Assembly: GCA_020722815.1 (NCBI GenBank)
Contig: DYKB01000009.1
Span: 59,558 to 123,557 of the forward strand
DNA length: 64,000 nucleotides
Direction of reading: 5' to 3'
From: Caldithrix sp.
Lineage (GTDB): Bacteria > Zhuqueibacterota > Zhuqueibacteria > Thermofontimicrobiales > Sulfurfontimicrobiaceae
Of the stretch, positions 45,058-55,022 are shown piece after piece (positions within the stretch are counted from its first letter, which is position 1; each line of letters starts with the position of its first letter). A model generated the notes under the pieces. The model ran no database searches and was not told the origin of the DNA. It saw nothing but the letters and a program-made list of their open reading frames with translations. The position numbers and the translations under genes are program-made.

Positions 45058-45180
45058 ATGACAGGATAACAGGATACACTGGATTTACAGAAATAAACTG
45101 GTGTTCAAATTAAATCGAAATCAAAATTATCAAATCAAATTTTATTATTCATCCAGTACATCCTGTTAATCCTGTCATAA
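45058..45180. repeat. ACAGGATAACAGGAT-type inverted repeat
   Basis: ATGACAGGATAACAGGATAC near 45058 is matched, with one indel and two changes, by an inverted arm ending AATCCTGTCAT near 45180. Confidence 0.55.
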
Positions 45181-45291
45181 AAAAAGATAACAAAAAGTCA
45201 CAAATGTCACATTATTTTCTTCGTGTCTTCGTGCAAAAGTGTTAGGCACCTTTAAGTAATTTTTTCCCTTTTAATCAAAGGAGCGCAAAAA

Positions 45292-45370
45292 GTCATGCCC
45301 AAATGCATTTATCAGGCATCCATTGTATTTTAAAAAATGGATTCGCGCTAAAAACATGTGGGAATGACAA
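45292..45370 (-). repeat. TGTCATTCCC palindromic element, copy 3 (inverted)
   Basis: Read on the minus strand it gives TGTCATTCCCACATGTTTTT, then AGCGCGAATCCA and later GGGCATGAC, matching the elements at 49960-50072 and 55216-55348. Confidence 0.6.
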
Positions 45371-45406
45371 TGATCGCTATCGTGATTATATGGCACTTAA
45401 TTTATT

Positions 45407-45602
45407 ACCTGAAATTCTAAAATGAATCGTTTTCTCTGAAGTCTTGACCCCCGCTGTCTCTCCCCCATTTTCAAAAAGCGAAAATGGGGGAGAGAATCCC
45501 GCTTTATCTCCCCCAAATTCCGCTTTTTGGAATTTGGGGGAGGCAGGAGGGGGTACTACATTGATTCTGAACATCAAAAATTTCCATTTTAGAATTTTAG
45601 GT
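45407..45602. mobile_element. MITE-like palindromic repeat, family 1, copy C
   Basis: Ends ACCTGAAATTCTAAAATG and CATTTTAGAATTTTAGGT. Two hairpins lie inside, one with ATTTTC/GAAAAT and one with CAAATTCC/GGAATTTG arms, between G/C-rich flanks. Confidence 0.78.
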
Positions 45603-45709
45603 ATTAATTAATTTTAAGATATAATTCAGAAAACGTGCCGAACACTATTGGTCTTCATGGCAAAAATCAAAAAAAAATCCAGGTTATATCAATTTAACAG
45701 GAGCTACAA

Positions 45710-46870
45710 ATGAAAATTATTGCCGATGAAAATATTCCGTTTGTCCGGGAGGCTTTTAAAAATATTGGAAATGTCATCACACTTTCCGGACGAAAAATTA
45801 CAAACGATGTTGTCAATGATGCCGAGATATTACTGGTTCGATCCATTACACCGGTTGATAAAAATTTATTAAAAAAGAGTCCGATCAAATTTGTCGCGAC
45901 GGCAACTATCGGCATGGATCATCTCGATATTGAATATTTAAAATCAAAAAACATTAGTTTTCGTAACGCTGCAGGGAGTAATGCCAATTCAGTTGCCGAA
46001 TATATCATCGCCGCCCTGTTGCATCACGCTTGCACTCACCAGATTTCGTTGAAAGGGAAATCACTGGGCATTGTAGGGGTTGGTAACATTGGGAGCAAAA
46101 TGGTCAATTATGCCCGTGCTCTGGGAATGGAAGTTGTGCAAAACGATCCACCCCGTGCACGAGCGAGTGGCGCTTCCCATTTTCGCCCTCTGGATGAGTT
46201 AATGGATTGCGATTTTATCACCCTGCATGTACCTTTAACAATCGAAGGCATTGATCGCACCTGGCATCTGTTCGATGAGGAACGAATAATGAAGATGAAG
46301 CCCGGTAGTGTTTTACTGAATTCATCTCGTGGACCCGTTGTGGCAACGAGCGCGGCGAAAAAGGCACTATTTCAGCATCACCTCAAGGCGGTTATTTTAG
46401 ATGTCTGGGAAAATGAACCAAAAATCGATCCGGAATTACTCAACCTGGTGGAAATTGGCACGCCACATATTGCGGGCTATTCTTATGATGGCAAAATTAA
46501 TGGCACCCGGATGATTTACGAAGCCGCCTGCGAGTTTTTTAATCTCAAACCTGATTGGGACGCCTCGGAAGCTCTTCCAATCCCAGTACCCAATGAAATT
46601 CCGATACCGGCTGCATCGCTTTCAAGTGAAGAAATTTTTTATCAGGTGATTAAACAGATCTATGATATTGAGTTGGATGATAATCATTTAAGCGAACTTT
46701 TTCAAAAACCAGCATCAGAGCAGGGCGCTTACTTCGACCATCTTCGAAAAAGTTATCGGACACGACGGGAGTTTCATAATTATCGACTCAATTTACCCGC
46801 CAATAGACCAGATCTCAAGAATATTTTTCGTCAGCTTGGTTTTAAAATTAACGAAGTTGATACGATATAA
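45710..46870 (+). CDS. pdxB: Erythronate-4-phosphate dehydrogenase
   Basis: 386 residues. Oxidises 4-phosphoerythronate in pyridoxal phosphate synthesis. The start MKIIADENIPFVREAF and the segment VKFVATATIGMDHLD-like (FVATATIGMDHLDIEYL), then NAAGSNANSVAEYI, are characteristic of PdxB. The Rossmann loop is GVGNIGSKMV. The C-terminal PdxB dimerisation domain (about 300-386, HLRKSYRTRREFHNY) separates it from other D-2-hydroxyacid dehydrogenases. AACAGGAG precedes the ATG. Closed by a terminator at 46909. Confidence 0.95.
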   Translation: MKIIADENIPFVREAFKNIGNVITLSGRKITNDVVNDAEILLVRSITPVDKNLLKKSPIKFVATATIGMDHLDIEYLKSKNISFRNAAGSNANSVAEYIIAALLHHACTHQISLKGKSLGIVGVGNIGSKMVNYARALGMEVVQNDPPRARASGASHFRPLDELMDCDFITLHVPLTIEGIDRTWHLFDEERIMKMKPGSVLLNSSRGPVVATSAAKKALFQHHLKAVILDVWENEPKIDPELLNLVEIGTPHIAGYSYDGKINGTRMIYEAACEFFNLKPDWDASEALPIPVPNEIPIPAASLSSEEIFYQVIKQIYDIELDDNHLSELFQKPASEQGAYFDHLRKSYRTRREFHNYRLNLPANRPDLKNIFRQLGFKINEVDTI

Positions 46871-46908
46871 AAAAAGAGCAATTATCGTAGATTAAATCCA
46901 AACAAAAA

Positions 46909-46950
46909 AACCTCTGACTTATCATCATAAATCAGAGGTTCAATTTTTTT
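46909..46950. terminator. Bidirectional terminator between pdxB and tRNA-Thr
   Basis: AACCTCTGA (46909-46917) pairs with TCAGAGGTT (46932-46940), followed by CAATTTTTTT; on the other strand a T-run comes from the A-tract at 46904-46910. Confidence 0.85.
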
Positions 46951-46964
46951 GAAAGGAAACATTT

Positions 46965-47041
<77 letters not shown>

Positions 47042-47337
47042 TTTTAATCAGCGAAATATAAGCAATTTTTTTAAAAAAGTCAAGTATTTGTTAAATGCGC
47101 GCGAAAATAATAAAACCATTTTTGCGTGAATTTTTATCGCCACGACGACACAAAGACCCGAAGCGGATATTCGGTCCTGAACAAACACTTTTTTGAATAA
47201 AATAACTTTGTTGATGACATGAATCAAATGTGAAACCGTAGATTACGCAGATTTATTCCTGTTCAATCTGCATGACAGCGTAAATCGGTGTTTGTAAATT
47301 CATTCTGTGGCCCCGCTATTCTGGAATGACAAGTTTT

Positions 47338-49095
47338 TCAGGGAAGATTCACCGTAATCCCGGTAGGTGCGGCTGGAGCCGGATCGGGTGATGCGTCTTT
47401 TATTTCCTGTTTGAGGTACAAAACCGAACTATGATCAAAATATCCACTTCCGGAACGGGCAACATCCAGCCGATAGTGACGATCATACAGGGAGGATATT
47501 TTTCGGCGCGAACTTAAAGTCGTGTTCGTCCAGATGTACAGCGAATTATAATCCGTAACAATCAACTCATCCCGAAAATCGCCGGCCACATCCATGATAA
47601 TCGCCGCACCGGTGCAGGGGCATTCCAGGATATTTTGATCCGGATAATCAAAAATCCGAATCCGGGTGTAACCTCCCGACCGAATAGTCAACTCCTTTTG
47701 ATCATCATCATCCCAGTAAATCGGGTCCTGGTTCGAAATCCAGTCCCGTGAAATGATCTGCCCATTGGTACCATTATAGAGATAAGGTTCATCCCCATTG
47801 CCATTCTTGGGCTTATTATGCATCCAGCATTCCCAGCCAGGATAATCCGTGGTTACATCAGCCGCCCAGCCGCCATGAACATGATAAAGATTTGGTTCCG
47901 TCTCACTGGAATGCTCCCAAATGATATGACCGTTATCCATGTCAACCAATAAGGCCCCTTCACGCGAAGCATCGAGCGGATAGCAGGTTCCATAAAATAT
48001 TTCAAAACCAGGATTACTGGCGAGCATATCCCCCGGCACCATAATATCCATGTGTCCCAGATTGGTCGTCCAGACCAGATTTCCATGCTCATCCACCAGG
48101 TTTGCGCCCTGGACGATTTCATCACGGGAATCCCCGTCATAATCGATAATATCGATGCCATGCCCCGCCGTGCCATCTCCCAACCCTTTCCGTTCCCAGC
48201 GCGTTTGAAAACCACTTGCCGTGTAATCAATTGCCAACAACTGTGTCTGCCAGTATGTTCCCACCTGTAAAATAATCGAAGGTCGTTTTGACGGGCCATC
48301 CAGATAGGCAATGGCAATCACATGCCGATCATTATACATGTCCACCGGCTCCGGCCACTTTATCCGGGCCTTTTCGCGACCCGTCATTCCTTCATAAGCA
48401 ATCAGATATATTGAATTTTCATCATTAATGCGGGCAATGACTTCTGCCCTGTTGTCTCCATCCAGATCCCAGAGAATAAACGCCATGGCCCAGATTGACC
48501 CCTTATCGATGACGTCATTTCCAATATGCGTGTCGATTGTCCAGAGAAAATCACCATTGGCAGCATACACTTCGAGTTTATAGGTATCTGCCACACTATC
48601 CGGAATAGAACGCGGCACCTGCACCACATAATCAAAAAGCCCATCTGCATTTAAGTCACCAGCCGTAATTTTGGCAATGCCATTACTGGATTTTATTCGA
48701 ATCCGGTGATTTTGACTTCCTGCAGAACTGGCCGTCACCACCACCTGATTGGACGCTGGAAATGTCGTCTTGGGATCGATTGCCTGAATATAATAGCTAT
48801 ATTGATTTCCCGCTGTTGTGGTTCGGTCCAGGAAGTTCGATGAATTCGTTACGATGGCAATTTCTGAAAAAGAATTGTTTCCCTCTTTCCTGAAAATTTT
48901 ATAAAATGTGCTACTTTGATCGTTCATTAAGACCCGCCAGGAAAGAAAAATCGCGCCACCTGATTGCGGAATCGCAATTAATCCCCGACTGCTCAAATTT
49001 TCAGCGGGAAATTGGGGAAAGGCACTTTTCTGAAATACAAATATGGAGAATATCACAAAACTGTAAGCGATGAATTTATGAATAAACTTAATCAC
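47338..49095 (-). CDS. Secreted rhamnogalacturonan-lyase-like protein (PL11-type)
   Basis: 585 residues from GTG 49095, chosen because AAGGAGG lies 7 bp upstream. A signal peptide covers about 1-27. The N-terminal domain (ENLSSRGLIAIPQSGGAIFLSWRVL) and the calcium-binding repeats of an eight-bladed propeller (ITAGDLNADGLFDYVVQV, LWDLDGDNRAEVIARI, IDYDGDSRDEIVQG) match PL11 rhamnogalacturonan lyases. Also WECWMHNK and YWDDDDQKEL are in the expected region. It would cleave rhamnogalacturonan I or a related polysaccharide. Catalytic residues could not be verified, so it might be a non-catalytic relative. No sorting domain. Confidence 0.75.
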   Translation of the reverse strand: MIKFIHKFIAYSFVIFSIFVFQKSAFPQFPAENLSSRGLIAIPQSGGAIFLSWRVLMNDQSSTFYKIFRKEGNNSFSEIAIVTNSSNFLDRTTTAGNQYSYYIQAIDPKTTFPASNQVVVTASSAGSQNHRIRIKSSNGIAKITAGDLNADGLFDYVVQVPRSIPDSVADTYKLEVYAANGDFLWTIDTHIGNDVIDKGSIWAMAFILWDLDGDNRAEVIARINDENSIYLIAYEGMTGREKARIKWPEPVDMYNDRHVIAIAYLDGPSKRPSIILQVGTYWQTQLLAIDYTASGFQTRWERKGLGDGTAGHGIDIIDYDGDSRDEIVQGANLVDEHGNLVWTTNLGHMDIMVPGDMLASNPGFEIFYGTCYPLDASREGALLVDMDNGHIIWEHSSETEPNLYHVHGGWAADVTTDYPGWECWMHNKPKNGNGDEPYLYNGTNGQIISRDWISNQDPIYWDDDDQKELTIRSGGYTRIRIFDYPDQNILECPCTGAAIIMDVAGDFRDELIVTDYNSLYIWTNTTLSSRRKISSLYDRHYRLDVARSGSGYFDHSSVLYLKQEIKDASPDPAPAAPTGITVNLP

Positions 49096-49387
49096 GAAAA
49101 TCCTCCTTGATCATCCATCCAAAAGCCAGATAAAGAAAATCCTGTTTAAACCAGTCCGGATGCCGTTGTCGTCATCAAATTTTCAAAATTACAGGTTATT
49201 CCAGTACAAGTTCAATAAAATCGAAACGCCCAAATCCATTTCAGGCTAATTTTCCGGGCTTTTGGAATCAATTTCCAGTCTTAATGAGAGTGGCTTTTGC
49301 AAAGATGATACCATGACAATGGGGGAAGAAAATGGAGGGGAGAGAGCAAAGGATCCTCTCCCTTAAATTCCATAATTTAGAATTTAC

Positions 49388-49860
49388 CAATACTCCCTCT
49401 CCCCCAAATTCCGCTTTTTGGAATTTGGGGGAGATACAGCGGGGGTCGATTTTTTGTTTTTTAATCAAATTTCATGATTGGCACCGCATCTTTTGACCCC
49501 CTCTGGGTCTCCCCCATTTTCAAAAGGCGAAAATGGGGGAGAAGTTCAGGGCGCGTTTTGGAATTTTTCGATAATTTTCTTCTCAAAATTCCGCTTTTTG
49601 GATTTATATCCAATTCCTCTCCTCCAAATTCCGCTTTTTAGAATATGGAACAACTTCCTCTCCCCCAAATTTCGCTTTTTGGAATTTGGGGGAGGCAGGA
49701 GGGGGTCTATTTCTTGTTTTTTAATCAAATTTCATGATTAGCACCGCACCTTTTGACCCCCTCTGGGTCTCCCCCAATTTCAAAAAACGAAAATGGGGGA
49801 GAGCATAGTTCCTCTCCCCCAAATTCTGCTTTTTAGAATTTGGGGGAGATACAGAATTTC
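49388..49860. repeat. Array of palindromic hairpins with about 260-bp direct duplication
   Basis: Hairpins with CTCCCCCAAATTCCGC or CTCCCCCATTTTC arms occur around 49397, 49517, 49655, 49770 and 49818, with one degraded copy near 49615. A unit that includes TTTTTTAATCAAATTTCATG repeats at 49457 and 49717, giving a 260-bp period. Confidence 0.75.
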
Positions 49861-49959
49861 AATACATGACGATTGAATTTTCGAAGGCTTTTGAGGATAT
49901 CCGGAGAAAGCTCCTGTTGTTATTGCAGATATTTATTTTATGAAGAAACAATTTCGTAA

Positions 49960-50072
49960 CCGTTCACAAGGTGGATCGACTCTGTCATTCCCGCATGTTT
50001 TTGGCGGGAATCCATATTTCTTTCGGCAAATGGATGCCCAATAATCCATTAGCTAACGGACAGGCATGACAG
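49960..50072 (+). repeat. TGTCATTCCC palindromic element, copy 1
   Basis: CCGTTCACAAGGTGGATC, then CTGTCATTCCCGCATGTT and GGCGGGAATCCA, ending GGCATGACAG. It matches 55216-55348 in the same orientation. Confidence 0.7.
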
Positions 50073-50275
50073 AAGCTTTTATTTTATCACAACTATGAAT
50101 GGACTCATAATTTCAGCCATTTTTGAATGATATTGCGCGCATAAAAAGCGAGCTCCGGCAAGAAACGCATCAGAATAAGAATTTTCAGTGTTTTCTGAAA
50201 CCATTTATATGAGTGGATAGATTTTACTTAATCAAAAAGTGTACGGAACTAAGGATTTTAACACGAATATCATGC

Positions 50276-51685
50276 TTAATCATGAATAAAAATTGCTGCC
50301 ACCCAATTTCTTTTATCAGGGGCTTCAAAGTACGTATGCGTACCACCTGAAATTATATACTGCTGGCCCCATTCGCCCGAATCGATATCAATCCATTGTA
50401 CATTTAGTTGTTTTTTCACCGCAGTCAGATCGACTTTAACCATATTACCAGCAGGCAGGTATAGCACATAAGCATAGCCGATGTCAGCAGCCAGATAGGC
50501 CGCATTCAGTTCGTGCTCAGATAACAATTCATTGGCCGGTTTTAACGACCAAATCGGGATTTTCGATTCCAATTTTCTAGTCGCCCGAATTGTGGCAACC
50601 GCCTTATCACTCAATCCCAGGCCGGAAGGTGGACGATGAAATCTGAGGGCAGCAGCACCAGCCAACAGATGCCGCCAAAATCGCTCAATACCATCCTGAT
50701 CCGTATGACCAAATTTGTTACCATCAGCGCCGTAAGTCTTGATCGTATTGATTGGTCGGGGCTTTTGGGCGAGATATTCCCGCACCTTCAAAAAATTATC
50801 CCAATGTTGTTGGCCTTTATTATGGTTATTTTGCGAAACATCCACAAAATCATAAATTTCCGGATGATCAAAAGTTTGTTTATGCCGCGCCGCCGTTAAA
50901 TCCCAGTCATCCCACATTTCCGTAACATAAATGATTTTATTCAGCTTCGCTGCTCGTTCCTTAATAAATTGTGCCCAGTATTTTCCCCATTCGGCTTCAG
51001 CACGTGTTTCATTATCCATGCAATAGAGGACATGTTCATATTGTAACGAATAGCTGAGCATCTTTTCCACAAAACGCTGTTGATACTGCAATACAATTTG
51101 AATATTGCGCTGCACCGGCGTAGTGTAAAAAAAGATTTGCTTGTTTGCACCGGGATGGTCAGGATAATTTTCAGCAAAGGTCGATTGTTCATAAGTATAA
51201 TTAATGTTATTTTTGGGATTATAAGGATGGCGTTGCCAATAATTTTTGCCCCCATTATCGGTGAAGTCAAAACGATCCCAAATTTCAATTTGTACAATAA
51301 TATCACGTTTGGCCGTTTCGTTTAGCAGACGTTCAAACCGTATCCAGTAAGCGTCATTCCATTGATTGAGATCGAATTTTCCATTTGCAATTTGTTTAAA
51401 GGGATAGATTTCAAAGCCTTTATCGGGACGATCACTCATTGTATTACGAATCAGATTCCCGCCGGCCTTTGCTAAACGATCAAGATGCGGGATCAGTTGT
51501 TCCGGTGGCCATTGAAAAAGATTATCATCATCACTGGCACCCAACAATAATTTAGGTTCACCCCGATAGCTCCAATACCAGGAATTCTCAATCCAGGGTT
51601 TAAGAATGGGTTCAGATGCTGCAAGAAAACCACCTTGAATAACATGAATAAACACGATGAGCACAATAAACCTGAGAAATTTCAT
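50276..51685 (-). CDS. Secreted TIM-barrel glycoside hydrolase-like protein
   Basis: About 469 residues from ATG 51685; AAAGGA sits 6 bp upstream, while the longer start at 51742 has none. A signal peptide (about 1-23) is followed by a barrel (about 30-380). WYWSYRGEPKLLLGASDDDNLF and GGNLIRNTMSDR begin the barrel; CMDNE (Glu226) and VTEMWDDWD (about Glu256) are candidate catalytic acids as in GH5-like clans. The C-terminal about 80 residues resemble a putative collagen-binding/beta domain (YVLYLPAGNMVKVDL). As the last gene of the Pel-like locus it may trim the exported polymer. Family number not assigned. Confidence 0.65.
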   Translation of the reverse strand: MKFLRFIVLIVFIHVIQGGFLAASEPILKPWIENSWYWSYRGEPKLLLGASDDDNLFQWPPEQLIPHLDRLAKAGGNLIRNTMSDRPDKGFEIYPFKQIANGKFDLNQWNDAYWIRFERLLNETAKRDIIVQIEIWDRFDFTDNGGKNYWQRHPYNPKNNINYTYEQSTFAENYPDHPGANKQIFFYTTPVQRNIQIVLQYQQRFVEKMLSYSLQYEHVLYCMDNETRAEAEWGKYWAQFIKERAAKLNKIIYVTEMWDDWDLTAARHKQTFDHPEIYDFVDVSQNNHNKGQQHWDNFLKVREYLAQKPRPINTIKTYGADGNKFGHTDQDGIERFWRHLLAGAAALRFHRPPSGLGLSDKAVATIRATRKLESKIPIWSLKPANELLSEHELNAAYLAADIGYAYVLYLPAGNMVKVDLTAVKKQLNVQWIDIDSGEWGQQYIISGGTHTYFEAPDKRNWVAAIFIHD

Positions 51686-51738
51686 AAACATTCCTTTGGA
51701 ATACTTTATAAAATTGTCATGAAATTGATTTAAAAAAA

Positions 51739-53217
51739 TCAATCGGCCCGTGCGGCTTTTAGATCAATATACTGGCCATATCCATCGCCATTCACCTGGG
51801 CCCGCAGTTGGGGGGAATCATCTTTTTTGCCCAAAACAGGTTGCTGGGAGAAGGTGATATATTCCAGATCTTTAATTCGGACATATAAAAAATAAAAGGA
51901 AAGTGCCAGACTGAGTGAACAGGCGATTAAATAACCAAGACCATAAGTCGGTGGACCCAGAAATTTAGAAAGAAAAGTCAATCCAATATTGGAAAAAGCG
52001 AAAACACTCACAACAATCAGCGTTTCCATGCGCAAGTTATAATAAAGCAAAATAATCGTTATAATCAGCACATAGGCGTGGAAAAATGCGCCAATAGTTC
52101 CAAAACGAAAAATCTGGATAGAAACTGGGTCCGTAATGCGCAGGCCTTTCAAAATCAGCGGCGCAAAGTAGACCGCCAAAAAGGTGATGGTTCCCTGGAC
52201 TTTAAAGAGTTCCAGAAATGAATTTTTAATAATTTTAACCATGTTCTGTTTTTTTTCGACAATTTTTCGTAACGGCTGTTTGGCCATCACAAATTCATAG
52301 AAAGCTTTATATTCTTCATAAAAACCGGTTTCAATATTCAACAAAAAAATAGCCAACGCCGGTACGATGGTAATATAGGCAATAAAAAGCGGACTATCAT
52401 AAGCCGTGTAATTATAAAGCAGTCCCGAGATTTGCCGCCCTTGCTCCGAAAACCAGAAAATAAATTTATCGGCCCAGATGGCGATATAATAGAACGCACC
52501 GATGAACACGAGTTCATAGTATTGCTTGCCATATTTAAAAAAATCGAAAGTAAAATCACGTGGAGGCCCAAATTCATCAAAAATAACGAATGCAAAGCCA
52601 AAAAAGATGATGGCCTGCCCCGCCGTATAGCCAGCTAAAAAGCCATCCAGTTCAAAATACTTGCCACCCAAAAGCGCGGCACCAAGGCTCACCACCGAAC
52701 CAATAAAAAATAAGGCGATGATCATGTTATAATTTTCGGACGCACTTAAAAAAAGCAGGGCAATCCAGATGCAACTGACAATAATATAGAGCATGGTTCC
52801 AAAAATGGCATAAAAGAGGGATTGGGTATTTAACAGGAAAAAGACAATGCCTGTCAGTCCCTGAACGAGAATGATAATTGAAATAATCGAAACAAAAGTT
52901 GCCGGAATCGCTTTGCTTTCATTCAGATAGATTTTATCGGCAATGTACCGGGTAATAATCATGGTGATTAAGCCGGTGGTAATCAGCGAGAAGGCAAAAA
53001 TATAAACAATGGTCGCCCCAAAGATGTCCCACAAGAGAACAGCATCCGCTTTTTCGTTGAAAACCAATGGCGATAAAATACCCAGGAAGGACAGACACAC
53101 GATTGACAGAAACCAGGGGCCAGAAGAGATAACTGCGGAATAAAGATACGCCTTGACGATGCTGGCGTACGTATCTTCCATTAACATTTTTTTCAATCGA
53201 AAACCAATACCGGCCAT
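51739..53217 (-). CDS. pelG: PelG-like polysaccharide export membrane protein
   Basis: 492 residues with about 12 membrane helices. The start MAGIGFRLKKMLMEDTYASIVKAYLYSAVISSGPWFLS is diagnostic for PelG of the MOP-type flippase group, and SEQGRQISGLLYNYTAYDSPLFIAYI is also typical. PelG moves the growing Pel polymer across the inner membrane together with PelD, PelE and PelF. Slightly longer than the Pseudomonas protein. GGAG precedes the ATG. It follows the PelF-like gene and precedes the hydrolase gene. Confidence 0.9.
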   Translation of the reverse strand: MAGIGFRLKKMLMEDTYASIVKAYLYSAVISSGPWFLSIVCLSFLGILSPLVFNEKADAVLLWDIFGATIVYIFAFSLITTGLITMIITRYIADKIYLNESKAIPATFVSIISIIILVQGLTGIVFFLLNTQSLFYAIFGTMLYIIVSCIWIALLFLSASENYNMIIALFFIGSVVSLGAALLGGKYFELDGFLAGYTAGQAIIFFGFAFVIFDEFGPPRDFTFDFFKYGKQYYELVFIGAFYYIAIWADKFIFWFSEQGRQISGLLYNYTAYDSPLFIAYITIVPALAIFLLNIETGFYEEYKAFYEFVMAKQPLRKIVEKKQNMVKIIKNSFLELFKVQGTITFLAVYFAPLILKGLRITDPVSIQIFRFGTIGAFFHAYVLIITIILLYYNLRMETLIVVSVFAFSNIGLTFLSKFLGPPTYGLGYLIACSLSLALSFYFLYVRIKDLEYITFSQQPVLGKKDDSPQLRAQVNGDGYGQYIDLKAARAD

Positions 53218-53262
53218 TTACGACTCCATTTTGATCAAATATTAGAGTTTGTACTGATTGAG

Positions 53263-53420
53263 GTAACCGTTTAGAGGGTTCCAGGTTCACCGTTCCTGGT
53301 TATGGTCGTATCGCCTGTTTTTATCGATATGCGGCTCATCGTGCTTCATTCAAGCGCACTCACCGAAAAGAGATAACTTTTAACGCTGAACGTTGAATTT
53401 TGAACCTTGAACCTTAAATC
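53263..53420. repeat. GTTCAGGGTTCA-type repeat, copy 2
   Basis: Contains GGTAACCGTTTAGAGGGTTC at the left and degraded TGAACCTTGAACC forms at the right. It fills the gap between the PelF- and PelG-like genes. Confidence 0.45.
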
Positions 53421-53489
53421 TTAAATCTATAACCGAAAACCTGTGAATGCCTACTGCTGGAGTGATTCAGGCAATCGATACTATTAAAT

Positions 53490-55022
53490 TTAGCGTATTT
53501 TGCTTTTTGCCCGATAATCACGATATAATTTGAGATATTTCTCAATCAAAATTTCTTCGCGATAGTAACGATCCACCCGGTCGTAACCGGATTTGACCAT
53601 TTGATCATGCAAATTTTGATTTGAAATGATTTGATAAACCGCATCAGCGGTCTCGTTTGGCTTGCCAATATTGGTTACCAATCCCGCCGGGCCAAGGGCT
53701 TTATCCTCTTCGGTACGCCCGCAGATTAATTCCTCGCAAGCGCCTACCCGGGTCGAAACGGAGGGGACACCGACCGCCATAGCTTCGAGGATGGTAAGTG
53801 GCTGACCTTCACTGATACTGGTGAGGACGAACACATCCAGGATTGGATAATATTGCCGCACATCAACTTTACCAAAAAAGGTTAATTTTTCACCCAGGTT
53901 TAACAATTTAACCAGTTCAACACACTCTTTGAAATAGTCTTCATCCTCATCCGTTGGCCCCAAAATCATAAATTCGACATTTTCATAACGCTCAGCGACG
54001 TATTTACAGGCTTTAATAAAAGTTTTAACGTCTTTAATAGGCACAACACGCCCCACGAATCCCACTTTCTTCGTCCCTTCGTGGACAATTTTTTCCCGCA
54101 GCGGATAAAAAACCTGTGGTTTGATGGCATTGGGAATTACGGAACATTTTTCGGGCCGCGCACCATACCGAATCTGAAGCTCCTGATTTCCACCATATAA
54201 TGTAATAATTTCATCAGCATATTCATAAGTTAATTGCCCCAGGAAAATAAAAAATTTCATCCAGATTTCTTTAAAAAAGCCCTGGGTTCGTTTGGCCTGA
54301 ATCTGATCGAGCGTTTCATTGTAAATCCATTCGGAGCGACTGATTTCAATATTTCGCTCTTTGGTATAAATCCCATGTTCGGTAAGGATCAATGGCGACT
54401 GGTATTTTAATTTGGCAATTGCACCAACGATACCCGCATAGCCAGTGGAAACCGCATGATAAACTCTGGCACGGGGAATTTCGCTGTTTAGCATTTGAAA
54501 TAGCGGGATATGGATAAAACGCCAGGTCCAGAAATAATCGATGAACGACGTATCGCTGGCCATTTCATTATATAATTTGACGATGATATCCCAGGATTCC
54601 TTCGAAGCGAGCATTTCTTTGGTATTGACGCTTCGCTGATCCGGTGAACAGAGATATTCGAAGATTTTTTGAAAGCGTCCGAGCTTATGCTGCGGAATTT
54701 CATGATGGAATTTCAGAATTTCCTGATAGGCCTGTTTCCGATTTTTCCGGTTTGGCATTGGATTATCATGAATAATTGCATCATGCAAAAAGACATTTGC
54801 CAGTGAGATGACATTTTCTGGTAATTGGTACCGAATTTGCATCTTCAGATCACTCGATGGCCCGATATTGAGAAGGGAAAATTTTAGTTCCGGCATCGCG
54901 CCAATAATTTGATGAATCCAACTGGAAACACCTCCGGTGACATAAGGATAAGTGCCTTCGGTGAGGATACAGACATCGGCGATTTCTGTACTTTTAAAAT
55001 TTTGTAAGGGAACAATTTTCAT
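53490..55022 (-). CDS. pelF: PelF-like glycosyltransferase
   Basis: 510 residues, nearly the same as PelF. The start DVCILTEGTYPYVTGGVSSWIHQI is the PelF/DUF3492 signature. The GT4 C-terminal half has GFVGRVVPIKDVKTFI and EX7E in ISEGQPLTILEAMAVGVPSV. PelF is the cytosolic polymerase that uses UDP-sugars to build the Pel polymer of 1,4-linked N-acetylgalactosamine; polymer identity here is unproven. No Shine-Dalgarno is seen before the ATG. Confidence 0.92.
   Translation of the reverse strand: MKIVPLQNFKSTEIADVCILTEGTYPYVTGGVSSWIHQIIGAMPELKFSLLNIGPSSDLKMQIRYQLPENVISLANVFLHDAIIHDNPMPNRKNRKQAYQEILKFHHEIPQHKLGRFQKIFEYLCSPDQRSVNTKEMLASKESWDIIVKLYNEMASDTSFIDYFWTWRFIHIPLFQMLNSEIPRARVYHAVSTGYAGIVGAIAKLKYQSPLILTEHGIYTKERNIEISRSEWIYNETLDQIQAKRTQGFFKEIWMKFFIFLGQLTYEYADEIITLYGGNQELQIRYGARPEKCSVIPNAIKPQVFYPLREKIVHEGTKKVGFVGRVVPIKDVKTFIKACKYVAERYENVEFMILGPTDEDEDYFKECVELVKLLNLGEKLTFFGKVDVRQYYPILDVFVLTSISEGQPLTILEAMAVGVPSVSTRVGACEELICGRTEEDKALGPAGLVTNIGKPNETADAVYQIISNQNLHDQMVKSGYDRVDRYYREEILIEKYLKLYRDYRAKSKIR

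Larger units (their letters stand above)
44599..45709. other. Intergenic repeat cluster of about 1.1 kb
   Basis: At least five different palindromic repeats lie side by side here: 44693-44855, 44895-45003, 45058-45180, 45292-45370 and 45407-45602. Nothing protein-coding is supported. Confidence 0.7.
49096..50275. other. 1.18-kb intergenic repeat array
   Basis: Contains the tandem duplication of family 1 hairpins (49388-49860) and a TGTCATTCCC element (49960-50072). Frames that seem open here follow the palindromes and are not genes. Confidence 0.7.

Noticed and set aside
49478..49741. Overlapping frames on both strands at about 49.5-49.7 kb
   Set aside because: They follow the hairpin array and read the same repeated peptide several times; no ribosome site.
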